From the NCBI RefSeq assembly GCF_019748365.1, contig NZ_JAIEPN010000101.1, forward strand, positions 1 to 45,070: a stretch of DNA of 45,070 nt, read 5' to 3'. The stretch's first letter is position 1; each line of letters begins with the position of its first letter. This document shows, piece after piece, positions 1-8,426 of the stretch. A program made the position numbers and the translations under genes. The DNA comes from Novosphingobium sp. GTDB taxonomy: Bacteria; Pseudomonadota; Alphaproteobacteria; Sphingomonadales; Sphingomonadaceae. The notes beneath the pieces are model-generated. The model had not been told where the DNA came from. It worked only from the letters and a program-made list of their open reading frames with translations, and did no database searches.

Positions 1-434
1 TTGGTGACCAGCGAGATCGACTTGAACCCCGCCGCATTGAGCGCGCCCATCACCGCCACCACGCGGCCATAATCAAGGCTGCGGTCCGCGCGCAGCGTCA
101 CCACTGGCGGCTGCCCGCCCGGACCCGCGGTTGCCAGCCCGGTCAGCCGGTCAGACAGTTCGCCCGGCGCCAGTTCCTGATCATCAAGGAAAATGCGCCC
201 CTCGCCGTCCATGCTGACGGTGATGGCTTTTTGATCGGTCTTGAGCGCCTCGGCCCGGCTGTCCGGCAAGTCGATCGGCACGCCCGCAGTGAGCATCGGC
301 GCGGTCACCATGAAGATGATCAGCAGCACCAGCATCACGTCGACCAGCGGCGTCACGTTGATCTCGCTCATCGCCGCGCCGCGCCCACGCCCCCGCCGCC
401 CGCGCCGGCCGCCTCCGCTGGAGCCCATGCTCAT
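1..434 (-). CDS. tolR: TolR, ExbD/TolR family (partial, 3' end outside window)
   Basis: Inner-membrane protein of the Tol-Pal system; with TolQ it uses the proton gradient to drive TolA and keep the outer membrane attached during division. The first 144 codons are present and the C-terminus lies beyond base 1. The protein starts with an Arg/Gly-rich cytoplasmic tail (six Arg in residues 10-18), then one membrane segment at about residues 30-50 opening with NVTPLVDVMLVLL; Asp32 matches the conserved proton-carrying Asp of the family. A periplasmic domain follows. ATG at 434 is preferred because a TAAGG motif lies 8 bases upstream; a GTG at 440 is only 2 bases from it. The gene follows the tolQ stop by 10 bases, so the two are surely co-transcribed. 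Confidence 0.95.
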   Translation of the reverse strand, partial: MSMGSSGGGRRGRRGRGRGAAMSEINVTPLVDVMLVLLIIFMVTAPMLTAGVPIDLPDSRAEALKTDQKAITVSMDGEGRIFLDDQELAPGELSDRLTGLATAGPGGQPPVVTLRADRSLDYGRVVAVMGALNAAGFKSISLVT

Positions 435-444
435 CGCCACGGCC

Positions 445-1170
445 TTACTGCTCCAGCTCGCGGCTCAAGGTTGCGTGAAAACGGTCCGCAAAGCGGAACA
501 GCCGCGTCTCGAAGCGGTTCACCCGGTGCGAAAAGCGGTTGTAGGCAATCACTGCCGGGATCGCGGCGAACAGGCCGATGGCCGTGGCGAACAGCGCTTC
601 CGAAATGCCCGGCGCCACCACCGCGAGCGAGGAATTCTGCTGCGCGCCGATGTTGAAGAAGCTGTCCATGATGCCCCACACCGTGCCGAACAGCCCGACG
701 AACGGCGCCACCGAACCGACCGTAGCGAGGAAATTGAGCCGTCCTGCCAGCCGGTCCGCTTCTGCCGTCACCACGCTTTCCATCGCCGAATTGAGCCGCT
801 GGCGGGTGCCTTCGCGGTCGATCGTCTTGCCCGAGGTGGAGCGCCGCCATTCCGCCAGCGCCGCCGTCACGATCCGTGCGCTCGGCACGTCCTTGCCGCC
901 GTTTTCCTTGTGGAAGGTGTCGACATCGCGGGCTTCCCAGAACGCGGTCTCATACTTGTCGCACTTGCGCTCGGCCCCGCCCATGCGCAGCGAGAAGGAG
1001 ACGATGATCATCCACACCCAGACCGAGGCAAGCACCAGCGCGCCCATCACCACCTGCACCACGATATCGGCGTGGAGGAACAGCGCGACCGGGTTGAGCC
1101 GGGTCGGCATGCCCGCGGTCGCCCCGGCGGCGACAGGCACGGCGGCAGCGGCAAGAACGGAAAGCATCAT
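445..1170 (-). CDS. tolQ: TolQ, MotA/TolQ/ExbB proton channel protein
   Basis: Proton-channel subunit of the Tol-Pal inner-membrane motor, partner of TolR. The 241-residue length fits the family. A first membrane segment is visible at about residues 30-55 (ALFLHADIVVQVVMGALVLA), followed by a long cytoplasmic loop and a hydrophobic pair at roughly 145-200 that includes the conserved GSVAPFVGLFGTVWGIM stretch. The start overlaps the stop of the upstream ybgC gene (ATGATG at 1170-1165), so the two are translationally coupled. The order ybgC-tolQ-tolR is the classical Tol cluster order and supports TolQ over ExbB. Confidence 0.95.
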   Translation of the reverse strand: MMLSVLAAAAVPVAAGATAGMPTRLNPVALFLHADIVVQVVMGALVLASVWVWMIIVSFSLRMGGAERKCDKYETAFWEARDVDTFHKENGGKDVPSARIVTAALAEWRRSTSGKTIDREGTRQRLNSAMESVVTAEADRLAGRLNFLATVGSVAPFVGLFGTVWGIMDSFFNIGAQQNSSLAVVAPGISEALFATAIGLFAAIPAVIAYNRFSHRVNRFETRLFRFADRFHATLSRELEQ

Positions 1171-1634
1171 GGATGGACAAACCCTTCAGGGGGAGGCGCC
1201 AGGAGCGCCGTGAAAGCGGAATGGAACTGCGCGGGCAGCCGCCGCGCGCGGCCAAGCGGAGCGACAAACGCGACACGCACCCGGCCCTCGGCCAGCAGGT
1301 CTGCGCCGCGCCAGGCTTTCTGGGCCAGACTGCAGGTGACGCGTGTAACTTCGGAGACGGTGCTCTCGATCACCACATCGTCATCAAGCCGGGCCGGACG
1401 CAGATACTTGAGCGCGAGGTCCGTCACCGCAAAGGCGCCCTCCCCCGCTTCCTGCGCGGCGCGCTGGTCAATGCCGATCAGGCGCAACATGTCCGATCGC
1501 GCCCGTTCGAACCAGCGCAGGTAATTGGCGTGATAGACCACGCCCGAAAGATCGGTGTCCTCAAAGTAAACGCGTACCGCATAAAGATGGCGCGCGGCAT
1601 CAAAACAGCCGGAGGGAGGGAGCGGATCGGGCAT
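1167..1634 (-). CDS. ybgC: YbgC, Tol-Pal-associated acyl-CoA thioesterase
   Basis: Cytoplasmic hotdog-fold thioesterase encoded at the head of tol-pal operons; family members hydrolyse acyl-CoA thioesters and are thought to connect phospholipid synthesis with the envelope machinery. The signature YFEDTDLSGVVYHANYL sits at residues 23-38 or so, with Asp28 as the expected catalytic aspartate and His35 conserved. The 155-residue length is slightly above the usual 130-140 because of a short N-terminal extension. It is the first gene of the minus-strand tol operon; upstream lies a palindromic repeat block. Confidence 0.93.
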   Translation of the reverse strand: MPDPLPPSGCFDAARHLYAVRVYFEDTDLSGVVYHANYLRWFERARSDMLRLIGIDQRAAQEAGEGAFAVTDLALKYLRPARLDDDVVIESTVSEVTRVTCSLAQKAWRGADLLAEGRVRVAFVAPLGRARRLPAQFHSAFTALLAPPPEGFVHP

Positions 1635-1711
1635 GGGCCGCCTGTCCTAGCCTTGCCGCGACTCGCGAGGCAAGATCAAACGCGGCAATTTGTTAACCCA
1701 TTGCGGTGGAA

Positions 1712-1800
1712 GCCCACCCCCCAGCCCCTCCCGCAAGCGGGAGGGGAGCAAGTTGCGCCTTCAACTCCCCTCCCGCTTGCGGGAGGGGTCGGGGGTGGGC
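1712..1800. repeat. Paired palindromic repeat between ybgC and HIT gene
   Basis: Two copies of a GC-rich palindrome of the form CCCCTCCCGC-AAG-CGGGAGGGG, about 20 bases apart and in opposite orientation. Each carries an outer arm (GCCCACCCCC on the left, CGGGGGTGGGC on the right), so the whole block can fold as one large hairpin. Copies of the same core lie at 13989-14080, and related elements sit at several other gene junctions in this window. This looks like a REP/BIME-type repeat unit. It lies between the HIT gene stop and the ybgC promoter region. Confidence 0.85.
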
Positions 1801-1807
1801 TCTCTCG

Positions 1808-2191
1808 TCAGTCCACCCGCGCCAGCAGCGGGCCAAGCTGCCGGCCCGCAAACACATGCACATGCAGATGCGGCACTTCCTGATGGGCATTCGTGCCGGT
1901 GTTCGCCAGCAGCCGATACCCCGGCGCGACCAGTCCCGCCGCGCGCGCGACATGGCCCACGGCCCGCACGAACCCGGTGATCTCGGCGTCCGAAGCCTTG
2001 GCCGAAAAGTCGTCCCAGCTCACATAGGCGCCCTTGGGGATCACCAGCACGTGCGTCGGCGATTGCGGGTTGATGTCGTGGAAGGCGAGGCTCCACTCGT
2101 CTTCATAGACCTTCCGGCACGGGATTTCCCCACGCAGGATTTTCGCGAAGACGTTCTGGTCGTCGTAAGGCTGGGTGGCATCGACCGCCAT
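1808..2191 (-). CDS. HIT family nucleotide-binding protein (HinT-like)
   Basis: Histidine-triad purine-nucleotide hydrolase or transferase of the HinT branch, which acts on nucleoside phosphoramidates. The closing motif HLHVHVF at residues 108-114 supplies the three histidines; the N-terminal VFAKILRGEIPCRKVYED stretch is typical of HinT. ATG at 2191 is chosen over the upstream in-frame start because AGGAG lies 8 bases before it and it begins just after the hisE stop; this gives 127 residues, the usual size. The gene follows hisE in the same operon, an arrangement seen in many alphaproteobacteria. Confidence 0.93.
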   Translation of the reverse strand: MAVDATQPYDDQNVFAKILRGEIPCRKVYEDEWSLAFHDINPQSPTHVLVIPKGAYVSWDDFSAKASDAEITGFVRAVGHVARAAGLVAPGYRLLANTGTNAHQEVPHLHVHVFAGRQLGPLLARVD

Positions 2192-2192
2192 A

Positions 2193-2522
2193 TCAAGAGC
2201 TCCTGCTGGCTTTCTCGGCAATCCCGGACGTACCCTCGCGCCGCTCCAGTTCCGCGGTCACCTGCTCAAGCGAAACCCCGCAATCGCCCATCAGCACCAG
2301 CAGATGAAACAGCAGGTCCGCCGCTTCGCCCACCAGCGCTTCCGGGCTGCCGGTCAGCGCGGCGATCACCACTTCGGTCGCTTCCTCGCCCACTTTCTGC
2401 GCGATCTTGCCGCGCCCCTTGGCGTGGAGACGGGCGACATAGCTGGCATCCGGGCCAGAAGCACCGGCGCGGCGCGCGGCGATGGTGGCTTCGAGCCGGG
2501 ACAGGATGGTGGTTTCGTCCAT
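2193..2522 (-). CDS. hisE: Phosphoribosyl-ATP diphosphatase HisE
   Basis: Second step of histidine synthesis: hydrolysis of phosphoribosyl-ATP to phosphoribosyl-AMP and diphosphate, in the cytoplasm. The MazG-like all-alpha fold is recognisable from [14 protein letters not shown] and the [14 protein letters not shown] helix, which carry the metal-binding Glu and Asp residues. The start is uncertain: ATG at 2522 (109 residues) best matches family length, while ATG at 2534 adds four residues; neither has a clear Shine-Dalgarno sequence. hisI is not in the window. The stop is directly followed by the HIT gene start. Confidence 0.93.
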   Translation of the reverse strand: MDETTILSRLEATIAARRAGASGPDASYVARLHAKGRGKIAQKVGEEATEVVIAALTGSPEALVGEAADLLFHLLVLMGDCGVSLEQVTAELERREGTSGIAEKASRSS

Positions 2523-2568
2523 GGGGCCGGGCATGGCGCGCCGCCCGGACGAGGTCAAGCGGGGACGC

Positions 2569-2757
2569 TCAGTCCTCTTTGCGCCGCGCGACCCGGCGAC
2601 CGATGATCAGGCCGGCCAGCCCGATGGCGAACAGCGCGCCGTCGGTCGGTTCGGGAATGGCAACGCCGCCAGTCGCCTGCGCAAACGCGGTTCCGGCGCT
2701 GGTCGCAAGCGAGACAAAGGCAAAGGGAATAAAGCGGAGCACGCGGGGGATTTCCAA
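2569..2757 (-). CDS. PEP-CTERM mini-protein
   Basis: A 62-residue protein made almost only of sorting signals. Residues 1-26 form a signal peptide (hydrophobic run ending in TAFAQA). After a linker of about eight residues comes a PEP-CTERM tail: the PEPTD motif at about residues 36-40, a hydrophobic helix ([12 protein letters not shown]), then RRVARRK. Families with this tail are processed at the membrane by EpsH/XrtA-type exosortases. The start is TTG, supported by an AAGG motif 7 bases upstream. It sits between hisF and hisE on the same strand. There is almost no mature domain, so a function cannot be assigned. Confidence 0.75.
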   Translation of the reverse strand: MEIPRVLRFIPFAFVSLATSAGTAFAQATGGVAIPEPTDGALFAIGLAGLIIGRRVARRKED

Positions 2758-2890
2758 GACAGGACCTTGCCAAAAGGTTAATGCAATCCCTGTGCCAAGA
2801 CCCCGAAAATCAAGGAAATAAGCGCAACTGACTGGTTAACGCAGGCGGCGCCCACACAGCGTTTGTCAAGAATTCCGACAGTTTCGCGCC

Positions 2891-3652
2891 TTAGCCGCGC
2901 GCCGGAATCCCCGCAGCGCGCAAGGCCGCATGCGCCTCGGCAATCGAGTGCGTGCCGAAGTGGAAGATCGAGGCCGCCAGCACCGCGCTCGCATGCCCCT
3001 CGCGCACACCGGCGACGAGGTGATCGAGGTTGCCGACACCGCCGCTGGCAATCACCGGCACCGGCACCGCATCGGCAATCCGCCGCGTCAGTTCGATGTC
3101 ATAGCCGGCCTGCGTGCCGTCCCCATCCATCGAGGTTACAAGCAGTTCGCCCGCCCCCAGCTTTGCCAGGTTCTCCGCATGCGCCAGCGCATCGATCCCC
3201 GTCGATTTCCGCCCGCCGTGGGTGAAGATTTCCCACGTGCCGGGGCCAGTCCGCCGCGCATCGACCGAGCCGACCACGCACTGCGCGCCAAACCGCTCGG
3301 CAATATCGCGCACCAGTTCGGGCCGCGCCACGGCTGCGGAATTGACCGCCACCTTGTCCGCCCCCGCCAGCAGCAGCGCCCGCGCATCCTCTGGCGTCCG
3401 CACGCCGCCGCCCACCGTCAGCGGCATGAAGCACACCTCGGCCGTGCGCGCGACAACATCGAGCAGCGTCCCGCGCCCCTCATGCGTCGCCGAGATATCG
3501 AGAAAACACAGCTCGTCCGCACCCGCCTTGTCATAAGCCCGCGCCTGCTCGACCGGATCGCCCGCATCGCGCAGATCGACAAAATTCACACCCTTGACCA
3601 CGCGCCCATCGCGCACATCAAGGCAGGGAATGACGCGGACGCGAACGGTCAT
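2891..3652 (-). CDS. hisF: Imidazole glycerol phosphate synthase cyclase subunit HisF
   Basis: Cyclase half of the HisFH complex: ammonia made by HisH passes through the HisF barrel and reacts with PRFAR to give imidazole-glycerol phosphate and AICAR. It is a 253-residue (beta-alpha)8 barrel. The N-terminal [13 protein letters not shown] stretch contains catalytic Asp12; SVDARR near residue 130 holds the second catalytic Asp; phosphate loops appear as TVGGGVR and ASGGVGN. ATG at 3652 has a strong GGGAGGAA upstream; part of that Shine-Dalgarno sequence is the end of a palindromic repeat at 3659-3703. A longer in-frame extension has no family similarity and was not used. Confidence 0.97.
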   Translation of the reverse strand: MTVRVRVIPCLDVRDGRVVKGVNFVDLRDAGDPVEQARAYDKAGADELCFLDISATHEGRGTLLDVVARTAEVCFMPLTVGGGVRTPEDARALLLAGADKVAVNSAAVARPELVRDIAERFGAQCVVGSVDARRTGPGTWEIFTHGGRKSTGIDALAHAENLAKLGAGELLVTSMDGDGTQAGYDIELTRRIADAVPVPVIASGGVGNLDHLVAGVREGHASAVLAASIFHFGTHSIAEAHAALRAAGIPARG

Positions 3653-3658
3653 AGCATT

Positions 3659-3703
3659 CCTCCCCGGCACGGGGAGGGGGACCACCGAAGGTGGTGGAGG
3701 GGT
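3659..3703. repeat. Palindromic repeat in hisA-hisF gap
   Basis: A CCTCCCC-ggca-GGGGAGG hairpin followed by a second stem (ACCACCGAAGGTGGT) and a GGAGGGGT end. It fills the gap between the hisA stop and the hisF start. Its first arm, read on the minus strand, ends in GGGGAGGAA and lies at Shine-Dalgarno distance from the hisF ATG. The layout (first palindrome, second stem, GGAGGGGT) matches the elements at 16281-16335 and inside valS at 41304-41411. Confidence 0.8.
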
Positions 3704-3722
3704 CGATAGCGTGGCGCCGCCA

Positions 3723-4448
3723 TCACGCCTCAGCCATCGCAATCGCCGCAGCCAGATCCAGCCGCCCCTCGAACAGCGCGCGGCCTGTAATCACGCCCTC
3801 GATCCCGTCCGCCTCGTGGATCTTGAGCATCCGGATATCGTCGATGCCCTTCACCCCGCCGCTGGCAATCACCGGCAGCCGCGTCGCGCGCACAAGGTCC
3901 AGCGTCGCGTCGATATTGCAGCCCTTGAGCAAGCCGTCGCGCCCCACGTCGGTAAACAGGATCGAGGCCACCCCCGCATCCTCGAACCGCCGCGCCATAT
4001 CCACAATCGAAACGTCGGAAACTTCGGCCCAACCCTCGGTCGCGACCATCCCATCACGCGCATCAACCGCAACCACGATTCCACCCGGATATGCCTTGGC
4101 CATATCCTTCACGAACTGCGGGTCCTTCAGCGCCGCCGTGCCGATCACAACGCGGCTCACGCCCAGATCGAACCAGCCATCGACGGCAATCGGATTGCGA
4201 ATGCCGCCGCCCAGCTGCACGTGCCCCGGAAACACCTTGAGAATGCCCTCGACCGCAGTCCGGTTCACCGCCTCGCCGGCAAAAGCCCCATCCAGATCAA
4301 CGACATGAAGGTACTGCGAACCCGCCTCGGCAAACAGCATCGCCTGCGCCGCCGGATCATCGCCATAAACCGTCGCGCGCGCCATATCGCCCTCGGCCAG
4401 CCGCACGACCTGCCCGCCCTTGAGGTCAATTGCCGGAAAAACGATCAT
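3723..4448 (-). CDS. hisA: Phosphoribosylformimino-AICAR ribotide isomerase HisA
   Basis: Fourth enzyme of histidine synthesis; Amadori isomerisation of ProFAR to PRFAR. A 241-residue (beta-alpha)8 barrel of normal length. Asp8 in [14 protein letters not shown] is the first catalytic aspartate and the Asp in VVAVDARDG near residue 130 is the second; phosphate-binding loops are seen as LGGGIRN and ASGGVKG. ATG at 4448 gives the usual [10 protein letters not shown] beginning; the open frame continues upstream but without family similarity. The gap to hisH contains a palindromic repeat. Confidence 0.97.
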   Translation of the reverse strand: MIVFPAIDLKGGQVVRLAEGDMARATVYGDDPAAQAMLFAEAGSQYLHVVDLDGAFAGEAVNRTAVEGILKVFPGHVQLGGGIRNPIAVDGWFDLGVSRVVIGTAALKDPQFVKDMAKAYPGGIVVAVDARDGMVATEGWAEVSDVSIVDMARRFEDAGVASILFTDVGRDGLLKGCNIDATLDLVRATRLPVIASGGVKGIDDIRMLKIHEADGIEGVITGRALFEGRLDLAAAIAMAEA

Positions 4449-4483
4449 CGAACAGCACCACCCACCGACAGAAGCCTCGAAAG

Positions 4484-4516
4484 CCCCTCCCCGTTGGGGA
4501 GGGGTTGGGGAGGGGT
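4484..4516. repeat. Palindromic repeat in hisH-hisA gap
   Basis: A perfect CCCCTCCCC-gt-GGGGAGGGG type hairpin followed by TTGGGGAGGGGT, in the roughly 100-base gap between the hisH stop and the hisA start. It belongs to the same GGGGAGG repeat class as the other gap elements in this window. Inside an operon it could act as an mRNA processing or stabilising hairpin rather than a terminator; there is no T-run after it. Confidence 0.75.
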
Positions 4517-4545
4517 ATCCCCCGCCCGCGTCGCAGCACGGCTGA

Positions 4546-5166
4546 TCACGGCTTCCACTCCAGAAAACGCCCCAGCAAGGAGAGCCCGTAGTCCTGGCTC
4601 TTCTCCGGGTGAAACTGCACGCCCAGCACATTGTCCCGCCCCACCGCCGCGACCAGTCCGCCGCCATGGTCGGTCATCGCCGCGATGCTCGCGCCCTCTT
4701 CCGGCACGAAGTGGTAGGAATGCAGGAAATAGGCCTCGCCCGGCACGATCAGTTCATTGTGGTGCATCGGGGCGACATCGTTCCAGCCCATATGCGGCAC
4801 CTTGATGCTCGCGTCGCCGGGTTCAATCGCCCGCACCTCGCCGCCGATCCAGCCCAACCCCTCGGTCACGCCGAATTCGATGCCGCGGTCCGCCAGCAGC
4901 TGCATCCCCACGCAAATGCCCAGAAACGGCGCGCCGCCCACCAAGACGCGCTCGCTCATCGCCTCGACAAGGCCCGGCACGCCCCGCAGCGCCTCGATGC
5001 AGGCCTTGAAGGCGCCGACACCCGGCAACACGATCCGGTCCGCCGCGCGCACCACATTGGGGTCCGCCGTCACGGAAACGCCCTCTGCCCCCGCCGCCTT
5101 CAGCGCATTGGCGACCGAGCGCAGGTTCCCCGCGCCGTAGTCGACCAAGGCAATCACTTCAGCCAC
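4546..5166 (-). CDS. hisH: Imidazole glycerol phosphate synthase amidotransferase subunit HisH
   Basis: Class I glutamine amidotransferase that feeds ammonia to HisF. The nucleophile is Cys85 in [10 protein letters not shown], and the triad is completed by His186 and Glu188 in [14 protein letters not shown] and the N-terminal DYGAGNLRS are family hallmarks. The GTG at 5166 is taken as start because AAGGG lies 8 bases upstream; it overlaps the last codons of hisB, indicating translational coupling. A second in-frame GTG at 5157 would remove three residues. The 206-residue length is normal. Confidence 0.95.
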   Translation of the reverse strand: MAEVIALVDYGAGNLRSVANALKAAGAEGVSVTADPNVVRAADRIVLPGVGAFKACIEALRGVPGLVEAMSERVLVGGAPFLGICVGMQLLADRGIEFGVTEGLGWIGGEVRAIEPGDASIKVPHMGWNDVAPMHHNELIVPGEAYFLHSYHFVPEEGASIAAMTDHGGGLVAAVGRDNVLGVQFHPEKSQDYGLSLLGRFLEWKP

Positions 5167-5752
5167 CGAGGATACCCTTGGTGCTCGGCACGGCATCGCC
5201 CTTGCGCGGATCGATCTCCACCGCGCTGCGCATCGCCCGGGCAAAGCCCTTGTAGATGCCCTCGATGATATGGTGGTTGTTCGAGCCGTAGAGGCATTCG
5301 ATGTGCAGCGTGATGCCCGCGGCCTGGCTGATCGACTGGAACCAGTGTTCGAACAGCTCGGTATCCATCTCGCCCAGGCGTGGCTGGGTAAACTGCGCCT
5401 TCCACACCAGCACCGGCCGCCCCGAGATATCGAGCGCCACACGGGCCAGCGCCTCGTCCATCGGCGAATAGGCCGTGCCGTAGCGGGTGATGCCCTTCTT
5501 GTCGCCAAGCGCCTGCGCAATCGCCTGCCCCAGCGCGATCGCGCTGTCCTCGGTCGTGTGGTGCTGGTCGACGTGGAGGTCGCCCTTCACGTGGCACGTC
5601 ACGTCGATCAGCGAGTGGCGGCTGAACTGCTCGATCATGTGATCGAGAAAGCCGATCCCCGTGCTGACGTCGAAAGTGCCGGTGCCGTCGAGATTCACCG
5701 AAACCTGAATGTCGGTTTCGTGTGTGGTGCGGGCGATCGATCCGGTGCGCAT
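5159..5752 (-). CDS. hisB: Imidazoleglycerol-phosphate dehydratase HisB
   Basis: Manganese-dependent dehydration of imidazole-glycerol phosphate to imidazole-acetol phosphate. This is the monofunctional 197-residue form, without the phosphatase domain of enterobacterial HisB. Metal-binding His-rich motifs are clear: [16 protein letters not shown] and NNHHIIEG, plus [13 protein letters not shown]. It is the first gene of the minus-strand his operon. The ATG lies 8 bases after a candidate -10 box and has no Shine-Dalgarno sequence, so the mRNA may be leaderless. The 3' end overlaps hisH. Confidence 0.97.
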   Translation of the reverse strand: MRTGSIARTTHETDIQVSVNLDGTGTFDVSTGIGFLDHMIEQFSRHSLIDVTCHVKGDLHVDQHHTTEDSAIALGQAIAQALGDKKGITRYGTAYSPMDEALARVALDISGRPVLVWKAQFTQPRLGEMDTELFEHWFQSISQAAGITLHIECLYGSNNHHIIEGIYKGFARAMRSAVEIDPRKGDAVPSTKGILGG

Positions 5753-5760
5753 GAACGCCG

Positions 5761-5788
5761 CCTATAGGCCACTTCCGGGCAGAATCAA
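5761..5788 (-). promoter_or_regulatory. Candidate promoter of the his operon
   Basis: On the minus strand, TTGATT (5788-5783) and TATAGG (5766-5761) are separated by 16 bases, a fair sigma-70-like pair. The hisB ATG begins 8 bases after the -10 box, so transcription would start at or just before the start codon. Nothing resembling a Shine-Dalgarno sequence fits between, in keeping with a leaderless message. Confidence 0.5.
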
Positions 5789-5845
5789 TTGCCTGCACCT
5801 CGCACCCTCTTGACCGGCGCGCGCTGCCAAGCCACCCTAGCAAGG

Positions 5846-6340
5846 ATGAGTGATGCACCCGACAGCCTGATCCCCTACGATGAAATCGTGCAGGAAGCCC
5901 TGCGCGCGGTGGTCGGCCGTGTCCTCGGCCAGGTGGAAAGCTCGGGCGGCAACCTCCCCGGCGCGCATCATTTCTATATCACCTTCAAGACCGGCGCGCC
6001 CGGCGTGGCGATCCCGCCGCGCCTGAAGGAACGTTTTCCGGACGAGATGACCATCGTGCTCCAGAACAAGTTCTGGGATTTGAAGGTCACCCCTGAAGGC
6101 TTCAGCGTCGGCCTCTCGTTCAACCAGATCCCCTCCACGCTGGTGATCCCGTTCAGCGCGATCACCGCCTTTGTCGATCCGGCGGTCGATTTCGGCCTCC
6201 AGTTCCAGACGACGGGCGAGAACGAGGACGAAGACGAAACGCCGCACGATGCGGAAAACGATTCGCCCGATGGCAGCGGCCCTGCGGCCCCGGATGATGG
6301 CTCGAACGTCGTCACCGTGGATTTCGGCCGGAAGAAATGA
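5846..6340 (+). CDS. sspB: SspB-type ClpXP adaptor (alphaproteobacterial)
   Basis: Adaptor that delivers ssrA-tagged and other substrates to the ClpXP protease. The substrate-binding core spans about residues 5-120 (IVQEALRAVVGRVL, FYITFKTGAPGV, MTIVLQNKFWDL, VTPEGFSVGLSFN). An acidic, Pro/Asp-rich linker (roughly 130-155) leads to a short C-terminal motif, NVVTVDFGRKK, of the kind that docks on the ClpX N-domain. ATG at 5846 gives 164 residues, the expected size; upstream in-frame codons lack similarity. The next gene overlaps its stop by four bases. Confidence 0.9.
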   Translation: MSDAPDSLIPYDEIVQEALRAVVGRVLGQVESSGGNLPGAHHFYITFKTGAPGVAIPPRLKERFPDEMTIVLQNKFWDLKVTPEGFSVGLSFNQIPSTLVIPFSAITAFVDPAVDFGLQFQTTGENEDEDETPHDAENDSPDGSGPAAPDDGSNVVTVDFGRKK

Positions 6341-6708
6341 CCGTCCCCGCCGAAAAGGCGCCGGAAACCCCAGCAAGCGAACCCGCCGCTGATTCGCCGT
6401 CCGATCCGGTCGGCCCCGTCACCCGCGCGATCCTTGCCGGCGTCGCCATGCGCACCGGCTCCACCCTGCTGAAGCGCAGCGTCGATCGCGGCATCCTCGG
6501 CGCGGCACCCGAAGCGCTCAAGGCCGCCGCGAAAGCCGCCGGTGCCAAGGCCGCAAAGGCCGCCAAGCCCAAGCGCAGCCTAGGCGCCCGGCTCGTCACG
6601 GCCGCCGCCACGCGGATCGCCACGCGCTCGGTACCCGGCGCGATCATCGTCGGCGGCGCGCTGCTGGCGAAAACCCTCCACGAGCACCGCAAGAACCGCA
6701 AGACTTGA
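6337..6708 (+). CDS. Small Ala/Lys-rich hypothetical protein
   Basis: A 123-residue protein I cannot assign to a named family. It has an acidic, Pro/Ala-rich N-terminus (residues 1-25), then a helix-prone region rich in Ala, Lys and Arg (predicted strongly basic), with KAAAKAAGAKAAKAAKPKR around residues 62-80, and a short hydrophobic stretch (VPGAIIVGGALLAKTL) near the C-terminus. It overlaps the sspB stop by ATGA, so it is translated with sspB. The alternation of lysine and alanine recalls nucleic-acid-binding histone-like tails, but the hydrophobic segment also allows membrane association. Confidence 0.8.
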   Translation: MTVPAEKAPETPASEPAADSPSDPVGPVTRAILAGVAMRTGSTLLKRSVDRGILGAAPEALKAAAKAAGAKAAKAAKPKRSLGARLVTAAATRIATRSVPGAIIVGGALLAKTLHEHRKNRKT

Positions 6709-6739
6709 CCATTCGGCCCCCCATGCGCCAACAGCGCGC

Positions 6740-7393
<654 letters not shown>

Positions 7394-7423
7394 GGCGCAA
7401 CTCCATTCAGCTGGAATCGTCGG

Positions 7424-7504
7424 CCCGTGCTTGACACGGGCCTTGGCTTTTCTTGCCCCAACGCCGCGCCACAAAAGCAGCCGAACCCCGTGTCAAGCAC
7501 GGGG
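7424..7504. repeat. Inverted repeat between gmk and SMP-30 gene
   Basis: CCCGTGCTTGACACGGG at 7424-7440 and its exact reverse complement at 7487-7503 (extended to CCCCGTGTCAAGCACGGGG). Each arm is itself nearly palindromic, so either two small hairpins or one large one can form. It lies between convergent genes (gmk on plus, the SMP-30 gene on minus), a position typical for transcription-ending or REP-type repeats. It differs in sequence from the GGGGAGG repeats elsewhere in the window. Confidence 0.75.
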
Positions 7505-7540
7505 TGACGGATAAGGGATCAAGGCAGGTGCCTCAGGTCC

Positions 7541-8422
7541 TCAGGGCAACCCCGCCCGGCCCGCATCCACTTCGGCCACCAGCACCACGCCCTTGGCGGC
7601 ACTCCGCGCCACCTCGGCATCGCTGCTCGGCGCGCAGAGCATGAACAGGTGCCGTCCATCCGGCCCGCCCAGCATGCAGGCATAGCAGGGCATTTCACCA
7701 GTCGAGACGACTTCCAGCACTTCGCCGCCCTCGGCAATCCGCGCGCATTCGGGCGCAATCGGGTTGGCGATCCACACCGCGCCTTCGGCATCGAGCGCAA
7801 TCCCGTCCGGCACGCGCGGCATGGTATCCGCCCACAAGCGCCGCCGAGAGAGCGCCCCACCTTCACCGATATCAAACGCCGTCAGCCGCCCGCCCAAGGT
7901 CTCACCGATGATCAAAGTCTTGCCATCGGGCGTGATCACCGTCCCATTGGGAAAGCTCATGTCGGGGGAGGCGACCGAGACGCTGCCATCGGCCTGCACC
8001 AGCACCAGATTGGCCCTGGGATGATCGGCCAGCACCGCTGGCACACCCCGCGCCCGCAGTTCTTGATCAAGATCGAACCCGAAGTTGCCGACGTAGGCCC
8101 GCCCCTCGGCATCGACCACCATATCGTTGCACAGATGCGCGGTCAGGTCCGCAAGATCGGCATGCATCGCCAGCCTTCCATCCGGCCAGCGCCGCCACAC
8201 CTGCCGCTTGCGCATGGAAACATAGATCAGCGCGCCATCGGGCATCCAGCCCAGCCCCGAAGGCTGGTCATCCACTTCCAGCTCGATCCGGTGATTCCCC
8301 GCAAGGTCCACCGAACGGATCGTGTGGCTGTAGAAGTCGCTGAACCACAGCCGTCCCTCATGCCAGCGCGGCCCCTCGCCGAAATGGAACCCATCGGCGA
8401 GTTGGCGGACCGCGCGGCTCAT
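7541..8422 (-). CDS. SMP-30/gluconolactonase family protein
   Basis: Six-bladed beta-propeller of the SMP-30/gluconolactonase/LRE family, metal-dependent hydrolases that usually open sugar or other lactones. Expected metal ligands are present: Glu16 in FGEGPRW, Asn in SFPNGTVITPDG, and Asp in VPDGIALDAEG. The 293-residue length is normal. No signal peptide, so it is cytoplasmic. It is the last gene of a minus-strand run with an SDR and two acyl-CoA dehydrogenases; a lactonase there fits degradation of a ring or hydroxy-acid substrate, but the substrate cannot be read from sequence. Confidence 0.88.
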   Translation of the reverse strand: MSRAVRQLADGFHFGEGPRWHEGRLWFSDFYSHTIRSVDLAGNHRIELEVDDQPSGLGWMPDGALIYVSMRKRQVWRRWPDGRLAMHADLADLTAHLCNDMVVDAEGRAYVGNFGFDLDQELRARGVPAVLADHPRANLVLVQADGSVSVASPDMSFPNGTVITPDGKTLIIGETLGGRLTAFDIGEGGALSRRRLWADTMPRVPDGIALDAEGAVWIANPIAPECARIAEGGEVLEVVSTGEMPCYACMLGGPDGRHLFMLCAPSSDAEVARSAAKGVVLVAEVDAGRAGLP

Positions 8423-8426
8423 GGCT

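Noticed and set aside
1712..1800. CRISPR array
   Set aside because: Only two palindromic units in opposite orientation with one short spacer; no direct repeats with regular spacing and no cas genes.
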